The position numbers and the translations under genes are program-made. From Nelumbo lutea (Eukaryota > Streptophyta > Magnoliopsida > Proteales > Nelumbonaceae): 64,000 nucleotides of DNA. Positions 1 through 13,351 of the stretch are shown in pieces. Below the pieces are notes generated by a model, which was not told the origin of the DNA, did not search any database, and saw only the letters and a program-made list of their open reading frames with translations. Numbering within the stretch: position 1 is the first letter of the stretch; each line of letters starts with the position of its first letter. The stretch covers positions 78,272,270-78,336,269 of the forward strand of contig JAKGHH010000004.1 of assembly GCA_022828595.1 (NCBI GenBank), written 5' to 3'.

Positions 1-947
1 CTGTTTGTTTTGATTTGTAGTCCCTAGCATTTTACTGGTTTGGGGCCATTAGAACTCTGATTTTCTATTTGTTTGCCGGCCAGATGTACGTTGAAAGATT
101 AGGATTCGGAGGTTAACTTGCAGCTGGAGATAGGCATTTAGTGTGCTTTCCAGTATCTTTTTAACATATTATCCGTTTGTTCAATCCGTGAGTGCCTGGT
201 GCGAGGGTTCTAGGCTTCTAGCTCTTAATTAAGTGGACTATGCATTGTTTTACATCGGACTTAACCAATTAAAATTTCCAGTATGATGTGAGATTACCAG
301 TTCTTCATTAGTTCAGTCTGTTGTTGGACCAAAGCTTTTTACCATTTACCGACTTTCAGTTTCAGTGATTCAGGTAGCTCCCCGGTCAAGTTAGATGAAA
401 GGCCTTGGGTTTTGGGACACCGCCGGCTTACCACCTCTCCCATCTTTCTAACTTCTAAGTGCCCCTCTGGTAGGGCTAATCGGCCAACCCAATGTACCAA
501 GGACGGTCCGATCATGAAAACCGGTAACCGGTGGCATTTCTGAGTCCTAGATAATTGATGGTTTTCAATTTTCATAGGCTTTTAGTCCGGCTCAAGTCAT
601 ATACCATTGGGGATGGTTCAGTCGAGTACTTGAGTTCAAGATTCAGCTAAGCTGGCTTTTGGCTTGCCAAGGTAGGCCCTAACGACAGCCTTGAAGTTAG
701 ATTTGATGTAAAGAAAATCCCAGGGAGCCCAACTCGGTTGCCAATCAGTCAGTTTTTGGGCTGTTTCGCTGTTCGCCTTAGCCTCTTTTAATAGCTTGTT
801 TGGCTCAGCCCCTCCCAAACGGGCACTTGAAGAGGCTGAAGCAAACAGACCATCGAATCAGCTGTCATTGTGAGGCCCACCCCAGAAAGCCAAAAGCCAC
901 TATGCTAAAGCTCTCCCAAACAGGGCACCTAGTTTCTACGATGTAGA
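1..947. other. Left flank, no gene recognised
   Basis: Unique-looking, moderately AT-rich DNA. The only open frames (339-575 and 636-818, - strand) are short and match no family I recognise. No splice-bounded exon, tRNA or terminal repeat was found. It could be the untranslated or flanking DNA of a gene to the left. Confidence 0.3.
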
Positions 948-1197
948 CTAGAGGCGAGCATATATGGTTAAAACTGCAAAAACAAAATAAAAATTTTGGT
1001 TTCGTTTTTTTTTTTTTTTTTCGATTGGTTATTTTGGTTTTATTTTTGGTTTTTGGGTATTTTGGTTTCGATTTTTAGATTCAGATAAATAAGAAATTTG
1101 GTCCAGCATCCCCTCTCAGGCATTCGATTAATTTGGTTTTGATTCATTCAATTTGGTTTTTAATTAAATAAAGTAATAAATTGAATATTCAGCCCTA
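948..1197. mobile_element. Short non-autonomous hAT-type element (MITE)
   Basis: A 250-bp, T-rich block starts CTAGAGGCGAGCA and ends CAGCCCTA. Its ends resemble the TAGGGGTG-type termini of several better-preserved elements in this window. It is flanked by GATGTAGA (940-947) and GATGTGAA (1198-1205), an imperfect 8-bp target duplication with 6 of 8 bases matching. The interior is repetitive TTTTGGTTTCG sequence with no coding capacity. The 8-bp duplication suggests hAT. Because both the ends and the duplication are worn, this call is less secure than the others of its kind. Confidence 0.5.
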
Positions 1198-1302
1198 GAT
1201 GTGAAATCCATTTGGAGTCATATGACATCATACAATGTATTAGATATATGCTATTAAGATGTATGTATAAGGGTCGTATTGTATTGTAATTTTTTACCTT
1301 TA

Positions 1303-1777
1303 GGTTCCGTTTGTTTGTGATACAAATGTCGAATTGGGGTATTTATTTACCCCGCATTTGTTTGAGATATAAGAATGTAATGATTAAGAGATCAAAAATA
1401 TATTTTTTAACACTTTTGTATTTTGGGGAGAGAGTATTGTTGAACCTATTTTTTGGATACAATTACCTCGGTTCGTATTTGCGAGCATTTGTTTAACATG
1501 TAAAAATGTAATGATTAAAAGATCAAAAATGTATTTTCTAACACTTCGTACTTTGAGGAGAGAACATTATCGTACCTATTTTTTGGATACAATTTTGTGT
1601 TCTTCTGATAATTTCGCTTTTTGACTAAAGTTAATGGGGCCTACGCTTTGCATCGATTTCAAACAAACAAGAGTACAAAAATTGTTTAAAAATGTGAATC
1701 GTGTTTGCATTCATGAATTGAAAAGAGGGTAATTATGCAAAGTACATATTTGCGTTTGCATCACAACCAAACGTAGC
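1303..1777. mobile_element. PIF/Harbinger-like MITE with internal duplication
   Basis: The left end GGTTCCGTTTGTTTGTGAT and the reverse complement of the right end, GCTACGTTTGGTTGTGAT, form imperfect terminal inverted repeats of the CGTTTGGTTG kind common in plant Harbinger-type MITEs. Inside are two diverged direct copies of about 110 bp (1354-1464 and 1485-1594), both containing AATGTAATGATTAA and ending TTTTTTGGATACAATT. No clear target duplication can be read, so the superfamily is inferred only from the ends. Confidence 0.45.
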
Positions 1778-2655
1778 TTTAATTTTATGTGATATATATA
1801 TATATATTGATATCTATTTAGTATAATGCAACATATGGCTAGCAATGCTCAGAGAACTAGAGGTTCAGTCGAGGTTAAACCGAAAGTCAAACCATGATGA
1901 TGTGGCATATATGTATATATACTATGGTCATATAAATATTATATATAATATATTTACAATTTCTATCATACTTAAATATGGTAGATGGATGGAAGGTTTC
2001 TGCATTTTAAAACAAATGGCTAGGGTTTAAGAATCCACATTTTTCTTTAAAAGTGAAATAATGGTAATTAGGTAATACTTGAAAATAAGAAGTCATGGGT
2101 TAAAGTCTTATTATACATGTTTTGAAATTTCAATTGTTTAATGACTAGGGCAGCTTCATGAAAGCAATACCGATTCACCAATTTAATGGTCAAAATGGCT
2201 AGTTAGTCGATTTTTCACCAGTATTTTAACAATTCTGGCTCTTGGGGTGTATATCATGAATCTGATTTGAAGCTGGATAACCAGAAACATATAACTCGGA
2301 GAGGGAAGAGGAGAGAGGGGGATTATATAATACTTTATATTTATAAATATAAAAGTGAAAATGTTTTCTATTTAAATCCATTTTTCCTACTTAAATCTGA
2401 ATACAACTTGTAAATTCAAAAATTTAACATCGAATCAAACTTGAATGATATTGGAATTAAGTCAGATGTCCTATATCAAATTCAAAGAAAAAGAGAACAA
2501 TTTATATTTATAAGCCTTCTTATATGAATTTAATTTTTTATTTTAAATCAATTTTTGAGATGTTGAATGACCTAAAACGTTGGACCAAAAATAGAGAGTA
2601 GAGAGAGAATCGAGTGAGAGAGAGAATTGAGGGAGAGATGATTTTTTTTCAACAA
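1778..2655. other. AT-rich intergenic DNA
   Basis: No gene is recognised. The stretch contains (TA)n runs near 1793-1810 and 1915-1950 and a purine-rich GAGAGAGA tract at 2597-2640. Short open frames here have no family resemblance. Confidence 0.3.
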
Positions 2656-3569
2656 ATTTCTTAAAGTACCCTTATAGTTTATGAAATTGATTAACTATAC
2701 TCTTACTGTTTACATATTGCCTTAAAATACCTTTAAGTTTAAGTTTTCTAACATTTGTCTAAAACCTTCATTGCTGTTAACTTTTCGTTACACTTTGTTC
2801 AGATGTTACATCATGTGACTGATAAATTTAAAAAAAAGTCTTAAAATGCCCTTTTAGGAAGGGGAGGGAGGAAACTTACATAGAAAAAATGTATTTAGTG
2901 TGCAGATTTCTAGACAATAGGGGGGCCATGGCTCTCCTAGGTCTCCCCTAGATCCGCCCCTGATCAGATCTCACTCCTTGTCATAGACCTCGTCGAGAAA
3001 GCCAGTAAGTGGCTAAATGCTAGTTTATAACAGTGGTTGCATCGGAGAGAGGCATTAGCCGCTAAGCAAGTGGGCTAAGAGCAATAGGTTTGGAGGAGGT
3101 CATCAACCTTGAAGAGTTGGGTATGATATTTGCTAGTGTGGGCGTGCAGGTAAGGGACATCTTTTAGGTCTTCATGGACCCACTTGGGGTCTTCCTCGAT
3201 AAACATAGTGATGTCGGTTGGGTTGAAGGCGGTCTACATGAGGGAGTTGTGGCCAAGGCCAAAGACAAGGAAATTACAAGGAGCTCGAGTTGTTGGACGC
3301 TACCATGCCTTGGGATGCCATGATGAAGGTAAAGGTGGAGGAGTCCTTGGGGCAGAAAGCGATGAACACAGTGGCGTGTGAAGGCTGTGAGTGAGCTTTA
3401 TTTTGAAAATTTGAAAAATAATGGAAGGTAAGTTAACAAATTTTCTTTTTTTATCAATATTTAACGATGATGATAATTGTCATAAAACTTGGGGATACTT
3501 CAAGACAATATGTAAATAATGAGGGTTGAATTAGTCAAATTTCTAAACCATAGGGATACTTTAAGAAAT
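2656..3569. mobile_element. Mutator-like element with GC-richer cargo
   Basis: Long imperfect terminal inverted repeats are visible. The left arm starts TTTCTTAAAGTACCC and continues with TTTACATATTGCCTTAAAAT. The reverse complement of the right arm starts TTTCTTAAAGTATCCC and continues with TTTACATATTGTCTTGAAGT, so the similarity runs for roughly 100 bp. Between the arms, about 2930-3380 is clearly richer in G+C than its surroundings and looks like transferred gene sequence. On the - strand one frame stays open near 3210-3070 and reads MFIEEDPKWVHEDL. I could not assign it to a family. No clean 9-bp target duplication was found. Confidence 0.5.
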
Positions 3570-3727
3570 AAAAGGAGATAACTTTAATTGTAATCATTAC
3601 TTTTTGTTTTATACAATGGTGCACCGTAATATTTGAATGTTTAAAATCAAATATAAAACATAACTTTTTTTTTTTAATTGGCATTATTACTTTTTTGCCT
3701 TATATAGTGGTAATGTTATAAATATTT

Positions 3728-5312
3728 GGGTAAAAGACTTAAACCTCCCTTGATGTTGCTCCTAAATATTGAAACTTCCCATCACTTTTGAAATTGGATT
3801 TAGACATCCCCCTAGTGGATGGTGTTAATAGATATAAACCTCACATCCATTAGTACTCCATCCAAATCCTTTAACACGTGACCAAGGTTCAAAAAATCGA
3901 TATAATACACCCCATATTGAGCGTATTGTATCATATCTTTTGAGTTCCAATACGCTTGTTTACAGGTCAAACACAGCCTAATGCACAAGCCACAAGGCAA
4001 TCCACCTCTGTACACCCAAATGGCAATTGCTCTCACTATTCAATGACATAAGCTTATTATGTGTTCTTACCTACTGTTCAGCACACACTAAGAATTCTTA
4101 GCCCTACCATACAGTAAGGGTAAGTGTCAACTCGGAATTGATGCCAATACATGGCCGGGTATTGATGTTTTAGGATAGAGGTATTTGTCATTTTGAATTG
4201 TGTATAGTTTCAATGGAATTCAGAATTCTGTAGTGTACTTTTCCGAAAAAAAAAAACAACTTTAGCTTCGAGTACAGCTTTCCATAGCATTCTCCATTCA
4301 ACCATCTGTGTAGTTGTTTTTTGTATGGCTAACAAGTTATATATAGACTTACTGTGAAATCTTCTTTCCTCTCCAATAGCTACTACCACCATCCATGTGC
4401 TCCATAGTTATGAGTTTGCAAAGAAATCCACTAGATTTCCATCCTGTCACCCTCATTGAAATATCATATCGTTGGAGAAGCCTTACATTCCATTGTCTGT
4501 TCAGCAATATAAGACCCGTCACTCGAACTAGACTGTTGGAATAAGTCCACAAGGACCAATAACCTAACATGTAGACTTGGGACGAGTGTTGGTTTTTCAA
4601 AGAGAATAAAATGCATTTACAACTTAATAGGTTAGAAGAGCTCTGTGGATAGTAATTATTGGACTGGATTTGGTCCAATCCGATCCAGTCCAATGTGAGT
4701 CCATTTCAAATGAACCAGGTCCAGTCCAATTCAATGAATAATTTGGACTATTTTGGATCGGTCCAATTCAATTTCGGACCATCTAATTTGTTCAAATTCA
4801 TTTTAATTTAGATTGGTTTCAACCCAAACTCGGTCCATTGACATCTATATTCTTATCTTATATTAATGGATAAAATATTGGCTTAATCCAACCAAATCTA
4901 GCATAAATTTATTATGGGTGGACCAGGTCCAGTCCAATCTAATAAATATTTCGGACTGGATTGATCCAATCCACTATGTCTTCTTGATCCATCCAATCCG
5001 TTCAAATTGATTTTGGATTGGACAGGGTCCAGTCCAAAACCGGTCCATTAACACCCTTAGATATAGCGGAGATGTGAACATTGGTCAAGATTTTATTGAT
5101 CCAAGGTTGAAGAGGATCATAAGGTTTTCTCTCTAAATCGACTTGGAATCCATCTATCCCAATATTTGCTCAAGGCTATATTAGTTATTCTTTCTTTTGT
5201 TTAGAGATAACAGTTTATAAACCTAATAGGAGAGGTTTAAGTCCAATTTAAAAAGTGAAGAGGTGTTTTGTTATTTAGAAGAAAATCCAAGGGAGGTTCA
5301 GGTCTTTTACCC
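3728..5312. mobile_element. Mutator-like element, 9-bp target duplication
   Basis: The 1585-bp element starts GGGTAAAAGACTTAAACC and ends in the reverse complement of GGGTAAAAGACCTGAACC. It is flanked by an exact 9-bp repeat TAAATATTT (3719-3727 and 5313-5321). Nine-base duplications with extended inverted repeats are typical of Mutator-like elements. The interior has no transposase frame. It includes a block at about 4646-5060 rich in GGACTGGACC/GGTCCAGTCC motifs, which may be a second, nested short element ending ACACCCTTA. The element is non-autonomous. Confidence 0.65.
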
Positions 5313-6060
5313 TAAATATTTTGATGTGTAATAGCAATTATAAAACAGGGATAAGCTCTTCACCTTTCTAACTGTTCAGTTAGTTACATATGTAATATGT
5401 TCCTAGGTCTTGTAACAAGGCAGTCCCTAAATTGGCTAAATTTGCGCTGTCCTGTTCATCCCTAAAACTTCGTCTTTTGTGTCAGATTATCTGTTGGATG
5501 TTTATCACTCGGATGTAATTGAAAGTTGACATTGAATGGATTAGCTTGCGGGCGTTTTGTTTTTCAAAAGAAAAAAACAAATAAATAAAGCCCGTTGTAT
5601 GTAAGATGCCGTTTACTGCAAGGAGAGGCGACCACTTAAGTGGAAAAGATTCCACTTGTTAGTATATATATCACACTACACTACACCCACTTATTCAAGT
5701 GTAGTTTGCAATCACGAAAGTATTTTGTATACTCATACAAAATCTGAACTTTATTCAAGTATAAGCTATGAATAGGATACGGTATTAGGCTAAATCCATT
5801 CCTTTCCTACCCGTGTTTTTCCATCCCTGTGGGGGCCTCATCGTGGGCAAGGTACAGATTCGGAAATAAAAATTCTTAGATGTGGAATTTACAAAACGAT
5901 CCTTAAACTTGTTCCCATTGCTACTCTCGGAATTCACATTTGCGTCCGTATGTCTCAACCGCGTATTGAGAACATCTTTCATGTTTCCACTGCACTTTGA
6001 AATGTACATGTAGGGCGCTAATGTGAAATCATTTGGGATCTCTTATCCATAAGTTGTTCT
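5313..6060. other. Intergenic DNA, nothing recognised
   Basis: Ordinary AT-rich DNA between the Mutator-like element and the hAT element upstream of the WD-repeat gene. No exon, RNA gene or repeat boundary could be supported. Confidence 0.3.
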
Positions 6061-6590
6061 TAGGGGTATTTACGGTTTGGTTAATCGAACTATAGCCTTT
6101 TTTTTTTTTTTTTTAATTAATCGGTGGTACCAGTTTTTTTATTTCTCTAAATCGAAATCGAATCTATACCACCAGTTTTGGTTTTTGACCAATTCGGTTT
6201 TTTGATTTTTCAGTTTTTTATATTTATAATATATATTTTATAAATATATGTATAATATTATATTATAAATAATAAATGATATATAATATATACAATATAT
6301 TTATAAATAAATCATTATAAATATAATATAAGAATCTATTTATATATATAATGAATATAAATTTATATATAATATATAAAAAATATGTGACATATATTAT
6401 ATATATACATACCGGTCGGTTTGGTTAACCACCGTTTTTTGTAGGTTAATCGAAAATCAAACCGAATTTTTAGTTTTTCAAAAATTTAAATCAAAACCAA
6501 ACCAATCAGTTCGATTAACCATATTTTACAGTTCAGTTTTTTCGGTTCAATTTGGTTTTTCAGTTTTTCGGTTTTTGATAGACACCCCTG
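6061..6590. mobile_element. hAT-type MITE upstream of the WD-repeat gene
   Basis: A 530-bp element begins TAGGGGTATTTACGGTTTGG and ends with ACACCCCTG. It is flanked by GTTGTTCT (6053-6060) and GTTGTTCC (6591-6598), an 8-bp target duplication with one mismatch. The core is a very AT-rich run (6215-6400) between arms rich in GGTTTGGTT and AACCAAACC. It ends 280 bp before the start codon of the WD-repeat gene, so it lies in or beside the promoter. Confidence 0.7.
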
Positions 6591-6593
6591 GTT

Positions 6594-6687
6594 GTTCCCA
6601 TATCCCTACCCACAGCAAGAGAGCACCACAAGGTCCCACAAGGGCCACAGCCGTGTATCGGAAAAATGTGGGTAGGGATGTGGGAAC
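6594..6687. repeat. Short inverted repeat (hairpin) in promoter region
   Basis: GTTCCCATATCCCTACCCACA (6594-6614) pairs with 6667-6687 at 20 of 21 positions, leaving a 52-base loop. It lies directly next to the hAT element and about 180 bp upstream of the WD-repeat start codon. It may be the remains of another tiny inverted-repeat element, or a structured promoter or leader segment. Confidence 0.5.
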
Positions 6688-6870
6688 AGTTGGTGGGTAG
6701 CAGATCGTAGACGTGCCTCCAAGTTGCATATACTGGTTGCTACTTACAAGCATTCCCGGCATATATCTAAACGACTAAACCCTCGTTAAAACCAGTTTTG
6801 CTTTGCATCGTCTCTGTGTAGCAGTGTAGGGTATAAGCTTCAATTCCTGGACCTTCTTTAGGCGGAAGGA

Positions 6871-9800
6871 ATGGAGATGGATATCGACGATCCAGCAACA
6901 ACCAATAATTCCAACTCATTCAAGCGGTTGGGCATCAAAAACTCGATTCAGACAAACTTTGGGGACGATTATGTCTTCCAAATCGTTTCGAGGTAGCTTT
7001 CTTTTTCTTTTTGTGCTGTTAAGGTCTGGAGATGTTATGCTCCTTCGTGTTACTGTAATTATTTTGTTCGGTATTCGTCTGCGTGAGCAGATCATTCGTC
7101 ATTTTCTGATGGAAAGTTTTGGTGGAAACCCCAAAATGTAAAAAAAAAAAAACATAGAATGTAGTTTTAGTTTTCAAAAATGATAATGTTCGGTGATAAT
7201 CTGATGGAATTATGATGATGGATAAGCTCCTGATGTGAAAGATGTGCTCGAAAATTTCTTGCGGTTATCATTTCACACAACTTAATGCTTGAAGGAATAG
7301 TGGTTTTCTCTTCTTTTAGTTGTTCTTCTTTTCTTCCCTTGTCTTGTTTCCCTCTAATCTCTCTTCTGTTGATTCTCAAGAATGTTTATTTATTTTTGTC
7401 TGATATATTCAACAAATTATTGTTTTATCTTCCTTCGTTCTGGATTACGTAAGCTTTCTTCTTTTGGTTCATCTCTTTGAATGAAAGCCAGGGGAATTCA
7501 TCTTTGGCGGTGTCTTTATCGACAAACACAGTTAAACTTTACTCCCCAGGAACAGGCCAATATCTCGGGGAGTGTAAGGGGCATTCTAAAACCATCAACC
7601 AGATCTCGTTTTCAGGCCCATCAACTCCACATATTTTGCATTCTTGCTCATCTGATGGTACCATTAGATCTTGGGACACAAGGACCTTCAAGCAGGTCTG
7701 CTGCTTTTCCTTCTTAATTCTTCACGCATTGAACTTGGTTTTCAGCACAATTGTATATGCGGTTAGACGCACAAACAGATTGCAAAGGGTTTTCTAGATG
7801 AGCTGTGAGGAAAGGTATTTTCACTTGTCTAAATTGCGGGGCTTAAGCTTAATGAGAAAAAGTAAAGTGTAACAAGAGAAAAAGTCATAGAATTATGAAA
7901 ATTTACAAATTCAGAAAATACCAAAACACATTAATGAATTTATATTTCAGTGGATCTTTATGCTTGCATATGACACAGTGCCCAAAACATATTGTTTTGG
8001 TATTCCATTTATCCAACTAAACTGGTTTATCTTAACGAGTGCAGCTCAAGTTTGCAAAATATATTTTTTATGAAAGAAGGTAAAGTATGACTGTATAAGG
8101 TCCTGTGTACAAAGAAAAGCTGTACAAAATGGAGGACGTCAATAAAAGGCCATCCTCAAAAAAGTATAATCAGATATACTATCTCTAAAACCATTATGTA
8201 TAGACATCCAACTTCTCAAAACCTCTACTGCCAAGTTAATGACCTCAGCTTCAGTAGTAGATTTTTTCTCAAAAATCCTGTTGTTGCTTTCTGACCACAC
8301 AGCCCACATAACTGCCGGAGGGATGGAAGCCCAGCATAACTTTCCTTTCTTTGACAGCCCCTGAATATGCCACTCCTCTAGCAGAGCTCAAGTTTGCAAA
8401 ATATAAAAGTAAATAAACAATCTTTTGCAACTTAAGGAGATATTTTCACATTTATCTTAGATTCTTACTTGACCCACATGTCAAGAACTGTGGGGCTCCA
8501 AGTCCAACATGAGGCCTAACCTAAGAAAGGAAGAAAATGAAAATGGAATTTAATAATAGACTCAGAAAAGAACTCTATAGTCTAAATTGATATGCAATTT
8601 AAATTTATGCATGAAATATTTGTCACATAGAGACAAAATTATCTTATTGATAAAATACTAAGCAGTGTTACATGGACACTGACATGTAAATCAGAAACCG
8701 ATGCATGTCACAGATTGTGACTTAGCAAGATGAAGAAACAATGACTTGCAGGCACTTCTCTAGAAAAGTATAAACTATTAAAATAATCCACATTTGTTGA
8801 ATTTTAGCATTATGAACCTATAGAAAAGGGGCTAAAAGATTATTTTGTTACATAATAACATTCTATATGAAAATTAACATTCATTGTGTACATTGGCTGT
8901 TGATTTATGATAAAGAAACGATCAGAAAAGAGAAAAAAAAGGTCACATAGAAGTGTCCTTCAAGAATCCATGGAGTGTTGCAGTCCAGCACACGTCCAAC
9001 ACAAACATTTCATCCATAATCCATTTAGGAGAATCCATTTAACATTGATGCCGAGGGAACCTTCTAATATTAAAGGGTTCTTAATTAGCATCAATGATTC
9101 ATGTGAATATGTGGTAATTTTACTAATACAATTTATCCTTGATCATTATGGATGAGTGTTTATTACAAGATACTGACTCAGGCTTACTGATTTGGTTTTA
9201 AACATATAAGCAATTTGCAGTCCACAAAATACAAACTTACCCATAAAGGCAAGATTTATTTTGTTGACTTTGATCTTTAGTTATTGGTGGTTGACAAAAT
9301 GAGCCTTCTACTTCTTATAATGACCTGAACTGGTGCATTGTCAGTAAAACCTAAGATCTGTGAAATTACCACATTCAGAGTGCGGAACATAGTTTTGGTT
9401 AGTGTTGCATGGATACAGATGTGAGAGTCTAAATCCAATGTGTATCCAACAGTTTGGCTCAGCAAGATGAGAAAACATGGAATCTTGGAAACATCTATTG
9501 AAATGTATGTACTATTGAAATAGTTCATATTTTTTGAATTCTAATATTATATACCTGCAAAATGGGGTGTAAAAGTTGTCTTTGTTACCAAGTAACATTT
9601 GATATGAGAAACAATAGGATCTTCCTAGGGCAAGAAAAAACCAATGAAGCACTTGTGGAGGTTGTCACCATCAAGGTTATGCACTGGCTGAAAGTACATC
9701 ATCTCTTCAAGAATTTCTCTTCAGCCGACTTAATTAGAAATTGGAGTGTTATAGCTATATCCTCGCCTTCCTCCCCTGTGGTACAAGATTGTTGGGTACC

Positions 9801-12800
9801 ACCGCTTCAGTTCAAGGTGAAGCTAAACTTTGATGGAAGCTCCTTGGGTAATCCAGGTCCGTCGGGAGTTGGGGGTGTGTATAGAAACGAGGAAGAAAAA
9901 GTCTTGGCCCTTTACTCGGGCCCAATTGGGGTGGGGGATTCATTAAGGGCAGAAGTAATGGCTTTACTTCAAGGTTTGAAATTGGTGAAACAATGGGGCA
10001 TGCAGTAATTAGAAGTGGAAGGAGACTCCAAGCTGGTAATAGGGTGGATGCAAACTAACCTGGGAGTGTGGTCTCTTAGACAGCCTCTAAGAGAGATTAT
10101 TAGCTTAGCAAGGGAGATTGGGGTGCACTTTAATTGGGTAAGAAGGTCAGAAAATGGAATGGCTGACACTTTAGCTAAGCAAGGAGTTACTAGGGAGGCT
10201 TTGTTTTGGGCCTGTTTGTAGGTTTTTTATTTTCTTTTTCCATACTTTTTGTGGGTGGTAAGCCTGTAATCTTTTTAATTATCTAATGAAAGTTTTCCTA
10301 TCAAAAAAGGGGATTCAAAGCTGGTCTTAAGTTGGTCACAAGAAGGTAGTGGACTTTGGAAATTTGCTAATGAGAAGAGGGAGATTAAATGGTTAACTAG
10401 AGTACTGGAAATCAGGTTCAGTGAGTCAAGAGAACAGCAAATGCATTTGCTGATGCTTTGGCAAAGCAGGGGGCGGGAAGGGACCAAATATTTTGGGCTG
10501 TTCTGTAACTTCTTTTTTCTTTGTTATCTTCCTGGAGAGAGTTAAGCCTGTTTATCTCTCTCTGGAGTGCTGTAACTAAATTCTTTTAATCTAATGAATT
10601 CCAGTTATTGATGAAAAAAAAAAGAGAAAACGTTATGTGCAAGGGGTCCATGGGGAACAATATTTCTGGGTAGCATTGTAAAGGGAAAGCAAATAAAATA
10701 TATAGGTGCCTGGGTATCTAGTCTAAGCTCTGATTATAAGTGTAATCCCTAATTCAGTTATTAGTAAAACTTTTCGTTTTATAGATCAAAAAAGAAATGT
10801 TACGTACAAGGGTCCTCAAGAATCTATAGAGTGTTCGATTCTAACACATATCAAACACAGACACATTGTTCATTCAGGAGAGTCCTTGCGAACTGATGCT
10901 ATACTTTCTTACTTGCATCTTTGATTTTTTGTAAACTCAACATCATTATCAGTCCAATATGATAGTTTTCTGTTAAGCCCTTGAAGCATCTTTTGATGTT
11001 TTAACTTGTGTTATCAGGTGTGCTTATTAAGCTCTGGTTCTTTGCAAGAAATATTTAGCTTTTCCTTTGGTGGAACTAATGATAATCTTCTAGCCTCTGG
11101 ATGCCAATCTCAGGTATGATATCTGAAGCAGTGATTGCCATTCTATTGAGGTTTGGTGACAATATTGTCTTTGTTTATGTGCAGTATTAAATCTTATCAT
11201 TCATAAAATAGTGGACTAAAAGGGTATTACCCAATGACAGCCTTGGATATCCAGACTCCTGGAAGGAGTGGATTGGATAAAAATGATAATAATACTAAGT
11301 AAAAATTTGTAAATTCCCATGTTCATGAAGAAACATGGATTAAATTCCAAAGTTAAACCGTATGTTTCTGCACTGTCCATTCACCCACCAGGTCTGATCT
11401 CATTTATTTAGGCTCTTTCAAATCGTTAGGATCCTCCGAAGCTTGGTTGTTGGGTTGCTTTCTTCTTGGGGGACTGTTCTGTACTCAGCCCAAGGAAAGT
11501 TCCTTTGGAAGTGTCTTCCCTTTGCTCTTTGTTGGGTGGTTTGGAAAGAGAGGAATGATTGGTAGAACTGAAAAGGTTGTTGATGAGCTGGGCGGCCTGT
11601 TCAAATCTTTTTGTGGGTGTTGCAGCGAATTCTTTTTTTTTTTTTTTTTTTGTTCGTTGGCTGTCCATTATTTTTTAGATTTCTTGTAAAGAATTTGAAT
11701 GTATATCATCTGTGCATATCGAAAGAGGCACTACTTTTTGTACATGTGGTTGAGGGTTCCTTGCCCTCCCCTTCTTTTTTGGATTTTTGTGGTCTTATGT
11801 TTTAGATGTGCCATGTTGAAAGTAATGTATGGTTTCAGGGGGGTTGGTGGTTTTTTATGCCAACTTCTTTTTGGGTAATTCCTTCACACCCAATATTCTC
11901 TTGCGTTTCTTTAATGCGATTTTCTTTTACTATAAAAAAAAATAAAAGAAATAAAGAAAATGGATCCCTTCCCTTGACAAACCTCGTTTGTAGCAGGGGT
12001 GTAATCGAGTTGAGCTAAGCCAAGTATCAGGCTGCTCAAGCTCGAATAAAAGACTCAAAGCTTGTACTCTACTCAACTCGAGCCAGTTATAAATAAATTA
12101 GTATTAAAAATTATAAATAAATTAATATTGTAAATACTATAGATAAAAATATATTATGAAAATATAATTATAGACTTATTTGGTTATATTATAAATAAGT
12201 TATTATCAAAAAATTAATATTTATTTATATTATAAATATAAACATATTAAAAGATAGTATTCTATTAGGAGCTCGATTAGGGTTGCGAGTCACTTGAGCT
12301 AGGTATTGCGAAGCTCGAACTCAGCTCAACCAACTAAGCAACTACTCGACTCAAACTCGATTACTTCAAACCAAGTTCGAGTATTTAGCAAGCTGAGCCC
12401 GAGTAGCTCATGAGTAGGCTCAACTCACTTACACCCCTAGCCTGTAGGTTATCTCTTAATCAGTTTCATCATTCTTCTAGTTGACATAAACTTTTATAAA
12501 GGGAAAATGTAATGGGGTACATACTATTTCTTACACTGGGTCAGCTTTGCACTTGCTTAAGTTTCATCAATCTTGGTAGGGGTGTTCATTGTTTGGTTCA
12601 AACCGCAAAATCGAATCGAACCAAGCCAAATTTGCGGTTTGGTTCGGTCTGCACATGAAAACGGTTTGGTTCAGTTTCACATTTTGCTCAATGTTTAAAA
12701 CAGTTTGGTTCAGTTTCATACATCTAAACCGAATGTATAAAATTATAAATATATAATAAACTTCTATTTTATACTAAAATAATAAAATAAAAGTTTTAAG

Positions 12801-13310
12801 TTTTAATCTTTAGGAGTGCTATTTGGGCTTTCTAATTGGGTTAAGCCCGATAGAATCAAAGAATAGTCCAAAGTTCACCAAACCGTAATGAAACGGTTTG
12901 GTCTGGTTTGGTTTGAGAACTTCTCAAACCGTAATTTACTGGTTTGGTTTGAGATCTTCTCTAAACTGCACCGAACCGGACCATGAAGCACCCCTAAATC
13001 TTGGACCCTTCTGGTGAAGCTTTTTGATTCACACTCCAGTTGGGTTATTTCTTTGAGGTCAAATATTCATTCTTTGTGATTCTTCACATTTTGAAGCAAG
13101 TAAATTTATGGCCAAAAGTTTGGGGGATCTTGTGTCTAGTTGGGAAAAATATTTTTCCCCTTTCTGCTTTGAACTGATAAATTTCTCTCTCTTTTTTATT
13201 TTCTGGGGATTATTTGGAAAATATGGTGCAGTCAATTTCTAACAGGCTTGCCTTTTCTTGATGGTTCCAAACTTGGTTTCATTGAAAAGGCAGTTGGAAA
13301 CCTGAAGTCT

Positions 13311-13351
<41 letters not shown>

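Noticed and set aside
4646..5060. Independent hAT element with GGTCCAGTCC arms
   Set aside because: The right end ACACCCTTA is suggestive, but the left terminus is worn and no 8-bp duplication can be read.
11420..11955. Processed retrocopy or LINE 3' end in WDR89 intron 3
   Set aside because: An A-rich tail is present at 11933-11950 but there is no coding similarity or target duplication to support it.
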